Part shown: one piece after another, positions 1-10,989 of the stretch | Position numbering within the stretch: the stretch's first letter is position 1 | Layout: each line of letters starts with the position of its first letter | NCBI RefSeq assembly: GCF_030272615.1 | Contig: NC_081411.1 | Coordinates: 158,822,471 to 158,886,470 of the forward strand | Direction: 5' to 3' | DNA: 64,000 nt | Source of the DNA: Cryptomeria japonica | Lineage: Eukaryota; Streptophyta; Pinopsida; Cupressales; Cupressaceae | Notes under the pieces: generated by a model | Databases searched by the model: none | Seen by the model: the letters and a program-made list of their open reading frames with translations, nothing else | Told to the model about the DNA's origin: nothing | Translations under genes and position numbers: made by a program

Positions 1-1075
1 ACCCTAGCGAGCAAAAAAGCAAGGGTCCTGTTGACGTGTATTTTGTACACAATCATACACAGAATAAAATACCCAAAGGCATCTTATCCTCTCTTGAATA
101 AAGTCGCTAACTGCTGAAGATATCGCAAGAAGGATCAGTTAGGATGACTCCAATGTTCTTTTTAGTAGGGTCTCTACGTGTGGATAAGCACCAGTGGTCG
201 TTGTGATTGCTGTGTCATCAAGGGGCCTTACGTCGCCGAAGAATTTCTAAACTAAACAAGCTTTCAAAAATATCAAAAGAGTAGGGTTTGCAAGAGATCT
301 AATCTAGTCTAATCCTAAGAATGACTCAATGCGGACAAGACTTGGCAAGATTCTACCAACTTCAATATTGCCATAAATTAACAACTCAATTGAAATTGAT
401 GCGATCTTCTAAGGTAACAAATGATTTTTCAATACATCAAAGATCAAGGACACTACCATGAAGGTACATATCCAAGACACAACAATGATTGAAGATTTAA
501 GAGATTCAAATATCTCCAGTCGACCACGCAAGGCGTTCTTACAATCAGCAAGAAGCTAGTGGTTTGGAAAGCGAATCCTACCAAAGATCAAGTCCAACAC
601 TTTGTCCTTCGAATTAACACACTACTTTGATTGAGAATGATTCAAGAAAATGAACAACCATGAAGATAACCACGAGAATTACAATAAAACACCATAACTT
701 CAATATTTCATTGATCTCAAAGCCATCATGTACAACAATTGTTTGAATTCCTTCTTCAAAGCTCAATCTTGCTACAAAAACAACTTGCTTCTAATCTCTA
801 ATCTCTCTAGTTCTCTAATACATCAATAATCTAATCTTCTAATTTCTAATGACAAAATGAAATGAAATGAGGGTATAAATAGCTTCCTCAATTACAATGA
901 ACGGTCCAGATCGAAAAGCAGATCAATGGTCAAGATTATGACACCTAAACCCTAATTAGGGTTTATTACAAATAGCCCCCTTTTTACTGAACAATATTAA
1001 ATGCATAGCCAAATATTAAATTTGGCACAAAAATCTAGGAGACATAGACCAATGATAATTAAGGTGCCATGTCAT
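1..1075. other. Repeat-derived flank, no gene; possible LTR start near 29
   Basis: No supported coding sequence. A candidate LTR begins at 29 (TGTTGACGTG...). The 20 bases before it (GAGCAAAAAAGC then AAGGGTCC) resemble those just before the repeat at 6992, which suggests related element sequence on both sides of the first gene. The last 100 bases (AAACCCTAATTAGGG, then an A/T-rich stretch) form the 3' flank of the minus-strand gene. LTR status is an inference, because no second copy lies in the window. Confidence 0.35.
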
Positions 1076-4000
1076 CTATAACAACCTCTCATCTAGAATC
1101 TTATTCCCTTTCCAATGCTCCTTTTTAGCATATGCAATGAATCTTGATACGATTCCCTCGATCTCAGCAATTGGAATCTCGGGAAGATTCCTCATTCTTT
1201 CTTCCAAGTGGATGACCTGATCAAATGCCTTGAGAAGAGCAGCGTCCCATTCAGGTTCAAGTTCCTTAGTCTTTTCAATCAAGAGCATGGTAGCAAACAT
1301 CTGGTCTCGTTGCTCATCTGTGATAACATTAGCATCCTTGCAAAAGATGATCTTGACTCTATCCTCCAATTCCTGCAAATCCACATCTGTCTCAACTTCG
1401 ATCCTCCTGCCAAGAATGGTACGTAGTACCTCAAATACTCTGTCCTGGATCGGGTTGATCACCTCCTCAACATGGTTGCACCTAGTACTGATGTCCTCGA
1501 AGAGAACTTCCTTCATCTGGAGTAAGGTTGACCACTGAAGTAAACTGTGAGGTCCTCCATCCATGATCTTTTCCTGCGCTAAGACCTTCCTTGATGTTTG
1601 TCTGATTACTTGCAAGACAGGAATGATAACGTCCTTAGTATGAGCAAAGGCGGCTACCGTTATCATCAAATTGTGGATGATCTCAAGAACCTGGATAGCT
1701 CGGTGAATAGTCTGCATCATCCTCGTTGCAAAGTCCATGGCAACTGTATGAGATTTGTCCATCCAAGAGCTCATAAGCTGGACCAAACTCCTGAATCTCT
1801 CTGCCTCACCAATTGATTGAAGGGGAAGCGCCTGTACGGGTGATCTTGCTGGATCCTGACGTCCTAAAGGCTGATTGAGATGGCCGAAATATGTTCTCCA
1901 TGCACCGACTTCTCTCTCAAGCTTTCTATTCTTCTCCATTTCTTCCCTAAGCTTGTCTTTCAATGCTTCAAATGAATCGGTGGCATCATCCATTGTCTAT
2001 TCGGCTGTGGATGGACCTAGCTCAAATGTCTCTACATCATATTCTTCTGCGAGGATCTCACCTTCATACTTGTCCACGGCCGGTGTAGCTATCTGCAATT
2101 TTCTGGATCCAGTCTCATCTCTGATCATTTTGGACATCTTAGTAGCCTTCCTCTTTTCTGTCACTTCCTGGGAATGTCCAACAAGGCTCTCTAAATCAAT
2201 TATATTGTCTTCGTCCTCAATCACGATCACCTTTGTTAATCTTTCCTTTAACCAATCTGGAATGGCAGATCTTGTTTCTCTAACCTGTATCTCCTTATGC
2301 AATGTTTCTTCTTCTCTGAGAGGAGATGTTACCTCGTCATTGTTCTTGTCTTCATGTAGCTCATTATCTTGGAGAGATCCACTTGGTGACCTTTGAGGTG
2401 CCTGCCCTCTTCCTGTCTATCATTCTGTACCATCGACTCCATAGACTCTTCTACTTCAAGTGTCCTCTTCTCTTGTCGAGAAGATGTGCCGGATGAACGA
2501 TCTCGGTTGGCCTCTTGCTTCTTCTTGGAAGATTCTCTTTTCTCAGGTCTCTCTTTCCTCTTCGAGCCTCTGGGATGGGGATTGCCTTCACTTACGCCTC
2601 GATGATTGCCTTCGCTTGTATTTCTAGGATTAGGATTGCCTTCTCTTACACTTGCTCCACCTTCAACTGGTCTTTCCTCCAAAGTGAAAGTCATAGCTAT
2701 GCCCTATTCTCTCAACTTCTAATGCTGTACATCCACCCACCTGCGGGTACACGACAAGACTGGAGCCATCAAAGCATCTAGATCCACAACCTCGGGCTCA
2801 TTCCAATCTAACCTCACTGTTTTGCTTTCTCGATCATAGGATGATTGGAGATGTCTGCCACTGTCCTGAGCTTGGTCGGCCACTCTGTAAATCTTGCATT
2901 TCCTGATGAAATCCAAAGGCAATCTAGAATGCATCTTTCTTTTCACTTCGAGATCATCTAAGAGATTCATCATAAAATCTTCTATCTGAAACTCATGCTT
3001 AAATTTCCTACCAACTGTCTCCTCTATATATCCATGTGGATCAAAGCTTTCTCTCAAGGCAAAGAATGAAAAAGAATACAAAGCTAACTCCTTCTCTGCG
3101 TCATCCATGGCTAGAGCATTAGGACATACCTCAACTGAATTGCCCAATATGATAGGTACAAGAACTCCATTCCCATGTCTGTGTCTGAATGCCTTCGCAT
3201 AAGCTGCCAACTGTCTTGTTACCTCAAGTAACACTATTCTGTCTGTCGGATATCTCGGCAACATGTATGGAGGTGAAGGACATCCATGCACTCTAATATA
3301 TGTAAATTTCGGAAATTGGATAAACCAAGCACCATACCTCTTTACTAACTCTTGTGCATCCTGAGATAATCTATTGTGAATCCCACCTTGCAACGTCCTT
3401 GTGATGTTCATCGTGAAGGTATCATTAACTAGCTTGTAGTTACTTCCTGGCGGATGATGCAAATGAACATAGGAATCACAAACTCTGACGTCGCCGGGTC
3501 CTCTTCCAATCACTCCTCTGTGAGGTAGGCCTGCGTACTCGAAGCTCCTGATCAAGGCATATATGACGTATGAACTCATGTGGAAGGACTTGGTAGCCTT
3601 CAGTCTCCTTAACTGTACGTCCAAGCAATGGCTAATCATTCTAGCCCAATGAATTGTTCCTTTTCCCTGAACTATCACTTGGATGAAGTAGAACATCCAT
3701 TTCTCAAAATAGAAGGCTTGAGGGGCTCCTGTGACTCGGTTGAGCAGTGTAATCAAATCCCTGTACTCCTCCTGGAAATCGATCCTATGTGGTGTGTTCG
3801 GGACCTTGCTCAGGCGAGGACGACTCTTAAGTAACCAGTTCTTGTTGATGATGCTTAGGCAAGCATCTGGATCATCTTCGTACATGGACCTGGCTCCTTC
3901 TATGCTTTTGTAGACCATATCTCTGTGTTCTGGAAGATGGAAAGCCTCACTTATAGCTTCCTCTGAAAGATAAGCTAAAGTGTTTCCTTCCTTGGACACG

Positions 4001-4299
4001 ATCGATCTCGACTGCGGATCATAATGGCGAGCACACTCGATCATCAACTCATGGCACTGGATTGCTGGAGGGAAGCCGGCCGCCTTAATGATGCCACTTT
4101 CAATTATCCTCCTGGCGACAGGTGATGGCTTGCCGATATAAGGGACCTCTCGAAATTTCTTCGTACTGAAGTTGCCCAAGTTGGTATCTCCAATATTGCT
4201 CCATTTAGACACGATCTTGGTCTCCAGTTCTTCGTTCTTTTGATCTTCCTTCATAAGAGCTGGACGACTGGTGGATGCTCCCGCCTTCAGGGTCGCCAT
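1076..4299 (-). pseudogene. Decayed conifer element-associated protein (about 1,070 codons)
   Basis: I chose the start at 4299, where the protein begins MATLKAGASTSRPALM; the frame is open further upstream but without an ATG near it. The first 525 codons form a globular domain rich in W, H and R (for example HWARMISHCLDVQLRRLK). A lysine/glutamate-rich linker and a coiled-coil C-terminus (DKLREEMEKNRKLEREV) follow. The frame is broken by TAG at 2719-2721, TAG at 2704-2706, one frameshift near 2400 and TAG at 1997-1999. Each TAG sits where a CAG would restore reading. I recall similar multi-copy hypothetical proteins from Cupressaceae genomes and infer that a retroelement carries it. The biochemical function is unknown. 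Leader with hairpin array lies upstream (5155-6578). Confidence 0.6.
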
Positions 4300-5154
4300 C
4301 GTAACACCTACACAACATTTCATAATAAGTAATAGATTTTGCAATGTATAACTATAGATTAGAGATTAAATTTTTAGGAAACTTCATGATAAGTCTTTGA
4401 GTTATCATTTCCTAAAAACGATTGAGATACTGAAATTTCAAAATTTCAAAATTCAAAATTCAAGGCTATGACGATCAAAATTCAAAATTAAAACAAAGGA
4501 AGACTTCGCCATACCTCTCTTGAGAGCTAACTCTAAAATGCAAAATTAAGAGATTCGCCTAGGCAAAAATCGATGTTTGGAAGATTTCAACGTGATCCTC
4601 CCCAAGCGAACGTCCTCCTTAGCAACTTCGCCACCTTTGGGGGGGGGGTCTTTGTCGTGATGATAGCAAGTTCGCCTCACTTGAAACTAAGTTCGCACTC
4701 CCCTTTGATGATGTTTCGCACTTCTCCTTTATGAAATTCGCACTTCTCCTTTATTCTCCAAATCGCATGCAAAGGAATGTTCGAATGATGATTTGAAATG
4801 CAATAAACCACTCCCTCTTTATAGGCGCTCACCCTCTCAATCCCCTTTAGGCCGACTTTGTAAATAAAGAGATTTAAAACAAATTTTAATTTTAAAAAAT
4901 CAAGGCCGACTTTGTAAAAATATAAGAATTAAAATCCAAGTGCTCACCTCCCCTTTTTTAATTAATTAATTAATTAATTAATGCCCTTGTGATTAATTAA
5001 TTCGATTTTTTAAAGGCAAAAAATAATTAATTAAATGTCCATGTGCAATTTTTAAATGCTATTAAAATTTCAAATTTTATCGATTTTAGCATTTAATATA
5101 ATTCAAAAATGTTATTAGCGCCAAAATTTGGGAGATGGAAAAATACAAACCATA
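4300..5154. other. A/T-rich leader of the minus-strand gene
   Basis: No ORF of note. A splice-acceptor-like TTGTGTAG lies just before the 4299 start on the minus strand. There is a G9 run near 4640, a short direct repeat of AGGCCGACTTTGTAAA (4852 and 4898), and (ATTA)n near 4960-4985. Confidence 0.4.
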
Positions 5155-6578
5155 TCGCTCTGGTCCCTGGGAGAGGGACAGGAGCGAACTTAGTGTTCTT
5201 CTTGATCCTTGTTTCTTTGATCACCAATCTATATCACAAGGTAAATAACAACGTTATCCCTTCATTTCATGCATACTTTACTTGTCGTTAACAAGGCACA
5301 TGTGATGTTTGAATGATTTTCGCCCTGGTCCCTTGGTGAGGGACAGGAGCGAACTTTGTATCCTAGCCAAAATTTATCATCTTTTAACCTTAGCTTCTTG
5401 TTCATCACCTTCCAAATGATATCTTCAACCTTGTATAATCTTGCTTTGACGTGAATTTTGAAGGAAAATGAGTGATTTAATTAATATCGCCCTGGTCCTT
5501 GCCTGAAGGACAGGAGCGATTTAGCTTCTTTGCTCAAGTTGATTACTTTTTGACGTTTAACTTCCTCGCATATCATCTTCTCAAGAACACTTTGACCTTT
5601 TGCAACCTTGTACGTCCTTGACTTGACGTGATTTTTGAAAGAACTGGCTAGTGTAATGAATATCACCCTGGTCCTTGCCTGAAGGACAGGAGCGATCCTT
5701 GGTGTCTTGGGCTCATCCTTGTTCCTATCAACTCGCACTCGCCTTCACAATGTAAAACGATGTCCTTTGATCCCTCTTGAACACTTGAAATGTGATTATC
5801 ATTCAAAACTTAAGCCTTTATAGAGATTTCGCTCTGGTCCCTGACTGAGGGACAGGAGCGAATTTGGGCATATAGTGCAAATCCTTCATCTTTGGCGGTC
5901 TTTGTAACTTCATTCTTCGTCGAGGCGTTCCAAACATCATTGCTTCCTTGTATCCTGACTTGGAGTGACTTAAACTTGGGTGGAAGGCAAGATAACTAAC
6001 ATTTCGCCCTGGTCCCTGGCTGAGGGACAAGAGCGAACTTGCACTTGTAGGCTCCATCATACTTTGCCAATGTTTAAAATTATCGTCAACGGACTTGTTG
6101 TGCCCCCTTTCACTTATCCTTGGCCTGGAATTTGTTCTAACTTGGTGAGAAATTGGTCTAAGGAAGAAATCGCTCTGGTCCCTGGCTGAGGGACAGGAGC
6201 GCCTAGGCAAATATGGGCCTCACTTCGGTGTCTTGCAATCTTCAATTTATCTTCAACGGATTCGTTACACCTTCTTTGCTTGCTTCAAACTTAAAACTTA
6301 CTCGTCCTTTGCCCAAAACTTGCCTTATAAGAAAAATCGCTCTGGTCCCTGCCTGAGGGACGGGAGCTACCATTAAAGTTCGCCCTGGTCCCTGGCTGAG
6401 GGATAGGAGCGATTTTGCCTCTAGGTCTAATTTTCCTCATGATTGCACTTCCAAGTTATATTCAACTGATGAAATATATCTCCTTTGATCTCCTCAAATC
6501 GTCAAATCGTTCAAATCTTGCAAGGACAAGGTAATGTTGGATTTTAAGCTCCAGTCCTTCAGTGAGGGACAGGAGCGA
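5155..6578. repeat. Ten-copy hairpin-core array, period about 168 bp
   Basis: An imperfect palindrome, TCGCTCTGGTCCCT + 5 nt + AGGGACAGGAGCGA, recurs at 5155, 5320, 5487, 5663, 5829, 6004, 6170, 6337, 6380 and 6546 (starts). Spacings are 165, 167, 176, 166, 175, 166, 167, 43 and 166. The cores stay about 33 bp and well conserved while the intervening DNA has diverged strongly; traces such as CTTGACGTGA show it was once a tandem repeat. The 43-bp spacing is a local extra copy and the last core is degraded. It lies upstream of the minus-strand gene at 1076-4299. Confidence 0.85.
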
Positions 6579-6991
6579 TTTTGCTTCCACAGGCCAAAAT
6601 ATCAAGATTTCAGGACTTTAATCACTTCACAAGGCAAAAACAAGTCATTTCCAATGCCCGGAATCAATTATCAAAATTCTCAAAATTTGGTCAAAATCAT
6701 TCAATCGGACAAAAATCAAAATCTCATCACTAACACTTAGGCAAAATTTTGGAGTTGCACTCAAAATTCCGACTGAAACCAGACGAATTTACTTGACCTC
6801 TGACGAATTTACCTTATTCAAAATTGCATCCTACGAGAGGAAGCTCAACAAATTCAAAATTGGACTGGACTCTGGCTTGAAATCATCAAAACGGAAACCC
6901 TAAGGCTAACCCTAATCCAGACACCTGACACACTAAACCAAAACCCTAAAAAAGCAGAGAGAAGAACAGGCAAAACGAGCAAAAAAGAGGG

Positions 6992-7076
6992 GGTCCCCAT
7001 TTTAATGGGGCGATGTGTGAAATGGTCACAACAGGTCCCCATTTGCAATGGGGCGATGTGTGAATACGTCACAACA
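6992..7076. repeat. Two tandem 42-bp hairpin units
   Basis: GGTCCCCATT...AATGGGGCGATG is followed by GTGTGAAA.GGTCACAACA, and the block is repeated once (6992-7033, 7034-7076). Each holds a stem CCCCATT/AATGGGG. The sequence before it carries AAACCCTAA-type motifs, as in an untranslated leader. Confidence 0.7.
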
Positions 7077-7161
7077 GTACTACACAAGGAGAAGGAAAGA
7101 AGATTGGCTTCAGCTAATCCATGTTCAAAATAAAAACAAAATTCAGTTATGTGGGAGCCCT

Positions 7162-7974
7162 ATGGTGGAAGAAGAGGACGACGAAGATATATTGAAGAGG
7201 TATAAGCATAAGTTTGATTTTCTGAGTTTGATCAGCAATTCACTTTCATCTAATGAGTCAAATTTGAAACCTTGCATTGAGAACATTCAAGAAGGGATGG
7301 CTAGTTGTGAAGTTGATTCCTTCCTGCCTAGAGTTGATGAGATATTGGGTGGTGTTCATAGTGGACCAACCACTAAAAGGTCATCTATATTGCAAAACGA
7401 AAACATCTACTATTCATCCGTAGACTTGTCACCTCTTTCATATGATAGGGCAGCAATGTACTTATTGATTGGTGACTCGGTTTTCTTAGATTTGACAATG
7501 GGCTATGAAGATAAGAATGTAAGGGACTTCTTTGGTTGCATGGCTAAACAAAGCATTTACTTAGCAACCTTTAATGAAGGGACATTAATTTGTGGAAATA
7601 TAGGTAAAGTTACAGCAGCTGTTTGGAGGTCTTGGAAAAATATTCAACACACTTTCCTTGCTGAAGATTGGCTCATTCATGAATTTCTAACAGCATTGGT
7701 TGTTGGTGGTACTTGTGGCTTCAATTGGAGTGAAATTCTCAGCTGGTTAGGTGTTCGGATTCACAATAGCAACATAATGAGTATTGACATGATGGATGGA
7801 TATGACACTACAATGATTTGGGATCCTGGTATCAACATGTGTGGTGCATTCCTTCAATGGATCCGTGATGAATTGGTTCACTTCGGGTATACAAATGTTT
7901 ATATTAGAGTAGCACAACGGTTGGGTGAAGCAACATTTCTCAGATCAATATGGGATCCAGGAATTGGTTTTTAG
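7162..7974 (+). CDS. Hypothetical protein next to a gypsy-type 3' end
   Basis: A 270-codon frame that I do not recognise. The frame is open from 7048, but that ATG lies inside the tandem hairpin. The ATG at 7162 (MVEEEDDEDILKRYKHKFDF) is the more natural start. The protein is acidic at the N-terminus, then globular with many W and C residues. It contains IWDPGI twice, at internal and C-terminal positions. Immediately downstream is a purine-rich tract and then an LTR start at 8025, so it may be the last ORF of a gypsy-like element. No catalytic motif is visible. The lack of internal stops sets it apart from the decayed elements around it. Confidence 0.45.
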   Translation: MVEEEDDEDILKRYKHKFDFLSLISNSLSSNESNLKPCIENIQEGMASCEVDSFLPRVDEILGGVHSGPTTKRSSILQNENIYYSSVDLSPLSYDRAAMYLLIGDSVFLDLTMGYEDKNVRDFFGCMAKQSIYLATFNEGTLICGNIGKVTAAVWRSWKNIQHTFLAEDWLIHEFLTALVVGGTCGFNWSEILSWLGVRIHNSNIMSIDMMDGYDTTMIWDPGINMCGAFLQWIRDELVHFGYTNVYIRVAQRLGEATFLRSIWDPGIGF

Positions 7975-8024
7975 CATGCAAGTGCAGATTGCTTGAGGGC
8001 AAGCAATCTTCAAGAACGGAGGAT

Positions 8025-8978
8025 TGTAATGTCCCCTTCCTGAATAACAGGCAGTTGAGCAAGGATTGGCCTATCATCAGGTTCCCATAGGCCAGTGGAG
8101 TGAAAAGGGAACCCATACTAAGGCTTGTGGAGCCATTTTGGACCTTTAGACGACAGTTCCTACTTTTTAGGGAGGTCTCCTATTTTTCCAGGGAGAACTA
8201 GTATTTCATTGGATGACCACCCAAGGGACCAGGGAGCACAGCAGGATCCTTTTGAGCAATTATAGGTTTTGGAGAGAGGTTCCTAGTTTATAAGGTTAGT
8301 CCCTACTTTTTAGGAGGAACTGTCAGCTGGCCTGCAAGACTCAGGCAGCATCAGTGATCACAGTGCTTCAATCGGAATTTAGTTTTGAGTCCAGATTTGG
8401 ATTTAATGAATAATTTGAGAAATATTTTGATATTTCTTAAGTTGGTTGGAATAAATAAATAATAATAAAGGTACTTTACATTATTATAATAAAGTAACAA
8501 GTTGGGGGCCCCTTGTGCCATGATGCCTAGGAGACATGAATTAAGTTTCTTTTTAAACAACTTAATTTTATTAATAAGGGGCCCTAAGAGGGTTGACTGA
8601 GACAAAGAAAAGAAAAAATTAATAAAAAAAATTGCAAGGCAACCTTGAAAATGAATTAGCCTTTGAGGCCAATAAACAAAACATGTTGGAGGCCATTTTG
8701 GGCATCTTAGAATCATTTTTTACAATCATCTTTTGGAGATTGAACTCTGCAACTCAATTCAGAAACTTTGAGGAACGAAAACTTCCCAGAGGTAGGTCAG
8801 TTTGGACGCAACCCCAACTAACATAACTGAAGAATTCTTCCAGAATTCTTGTTTGTGCACCAAAACAGACCTACAACAGTATTATCAAACTGATGAGAGC
8901 AGATTGATCAGGTTTTAGAGGCCATTAAAGGCTGCCACATCCATTTCCATCTCCCACGTGGCTTTCTAGGGCAGGTTG
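8025..8978 (+). repeat. Gypsy-type LTR starting TGTAATGTCCCC
   Basis: A purine tract (AAGAACGGAGGAT) precedes TGTAATGTCCCCTTCCTG, a typical polypurine-tract/LTR junction. The same start occurs at 16129, followed in both by GATTGGCCTATCAT-like sequence. Inside are three stem-loop-like stretches of the form CTACTTTTTAG. The 3' boundary is not clear; a Copia LTR begins at 8979. Confidence 0.6.
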
Positions 8979-10013
8979 TGTTAGGATAACTAGTGGACAA
9001 CTTAGAGGGGGGAGGGGCGAATCAGTTGTCAACAGATTATGAAACTTTAAACACACAAAACCTTTTACCGGAATAGCAGATATATCAATTAAGCACAAAC
9101 ATAAACCATAAGCCAAATACCATGCATCCACAACACATATCACCAAGATTTGTACGTGGAAAATCCGGTAAAGGAAAAAACCACAATGGGAAGTCTACCC
9201 ACAGTTAGATGATACTTCTGCAACAAGTATGTGATTACAATAAGGGGCCTGCACATGCAGGAAGGCCATCGGCCTAGAGAGCACTGCTCATCACAAAGGA
9301 GCCTCATTGACTACAAAAGATCTTTGAACTACAATCCAGAAATAAGAATGAACTGCAAGAATAGCATCTCCTATGCCTGAATACAGTTCCAATTCAGCTC
9401 AATACCAGAGGTCTTAAACCTCTTACACAAACCCAATTCGATCACCTATGATCGACCAAAACCTTTGCATATGATTACAACTTTATTCGCACATAGATAA
9501 TCCCATAACCATTCCTTGACCACGATCTACAAAGAGACCTTATATCATATTTATACCAACCCGGGACCTAAACAATTAGGTCGGTCACCTAAAAGATAAT
9601 ACAATAAATTCATTACTTAAACCCGCAAACCAATGATAACCCAAGGCGGCATAAGACCGAAACAACATTAACCAAACAATAAATCCAACCGATAATGCAT
9701 CAGGAGCATCCACCAACACAATACATAAACCGGTCCATAACCTAACAGAATAACACCGGACCTAAAACAAGTTGCCATAAGCCAAATGAAACACCATCAA
9801 ACAACTAGAACACAAATATGATAACCATTAGCATCCTGAAAACCTTCTAGAAGCCGCACCAACACCACTTATCGAATCCATCAAAAGATCTTCAACAAAG
9901 CTCTGCCAATAAAACCCTTACTGGTAACCAAACGGCCTACTAGAACATATGATAGCTTCTGGATCATCAAATCTCAAACCAATTGAATGTGACATGCATC
10001 TGAACAACATGAA
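8979..10013 (-). repeat. Copia LTR (3' copy of a minus-strand element), truncated
   Basis: On the plus strand it starts TGTTAGGATAACTAG. It contains the GTACGTGGAAAATCCGGTAA block seen in other Copia LTRs here (52.9 kb in the opposite sense). Positions 9838-10013 match 15157-15345 closely, which identifies the second LTR copy. The match ends at 10013, where reverse transcriptase sequence begins, so about 125 bp of LTR and the pol end are deleted. Confidence 0.7.
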
Positions 10014-10951
10014 TAACCTCCAATCATAGACTCGTACCTTGTAGGACTTAATGGAGCTGATACATCTTTCTTTGTCAATTTCTCACTTGTAACCATGGGA
10101 GTACCAACCAGTTTAGAATTTTCCATACCAAATTTCTTCAACAACTCTCTAGCATACTTAGTTTGACAAATGAAAATACCTTTATCAATCTGAGTAATCT
10201 ACAAACCTAAGAAAAATCTCATTTCTCCAATCATGGACATCTAAAATTCATTCTTCATATTATCAGAGAATTTCATACATAACTTTTTTTCACCTCCAAT
10301 AATGATATCATCAACAAAGACCTCAATAATCAATATGTCATTATTAATGATCTTATAATACAAGTTACTGTCAGCATTACCTTCAGCGAAACCAAGCTTC
10401 AAAAGATATTTATCCAATCTAGCATACCAAGCTCTAGGGGCTTGCTTCAATCCATATAAAGTTTTCCTCAATTTGCAAACCATGTTCTTGTCATCTGAAA
10501 ATGAAAATCCATCAGGTTGCTCAATGTAGACTTCCTCTTCAAGATCTGCATTTAGAAATGCACACTTAATATCCATCTAATAAACTTTGTAGTTCTTATG
10601 GGCAGCATAAGCAAGAAATAATCTCACAACTTCAATCCTAGCTACCGAAGCAAAAGTTTCATGATAATCAATTCCTTCCTTCTGAGAATATCCTTTACAG
10701 ACCAATCTAACCTTGTTCCTCACAACTTGTCCATCTTCATTCAGCTTATTCCTAAAAACCCATTTAGTCCAAATAACATTCTTATTTTTAGGTCGGGGAA
10801 CTAAAGTCCATGTGTTGTTCTTTTCTATCTGATCTAGTTCCTCTTCCATCGCTTTCATCCAACATTCATCCTTACCTGCTTCATCTATTGATGTCGGTTC
10901 AATTTGAGAAATTAAGCATACCTCTTCAGCTGCCAACCTTCTTGTCATCAC
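10014..10951 (-). pseudogene. Copia reverse transcriptase fragment
   Basis: Classic Ty1/copia RT in one minus-strand frame: WTLVPRPKNKNVIWTKWVF, KWVFRNKLN, MDIKCAFLNADLEEEVYIEQ, LYGLKQAPRAWY, then the catalytic VFVDD and the LGL...IFICQTKYARELLKKFGM region. Stops interrupt it at 10577-10579 (TAG, before MDIKCAFLN, where the family has Q), after NEF near 10241, and in the LGL region. Gag, protease and integrase are missing. The RNase H end is lost at 10013. A LINE begins just past its upstream end. Confidence 0.9.
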
Positions 10952-10989
10952 TCCTCTGCTTTTGAAAAAGAAACTGGCTGGCTGGACCA

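Noticed and set aside
5155-6412. CRISPR-like array
   Set aside because: Cores are regularly spaced, but the spacing is about 168 bp, the spacers are diverged tandem copies and the genome is a plant.
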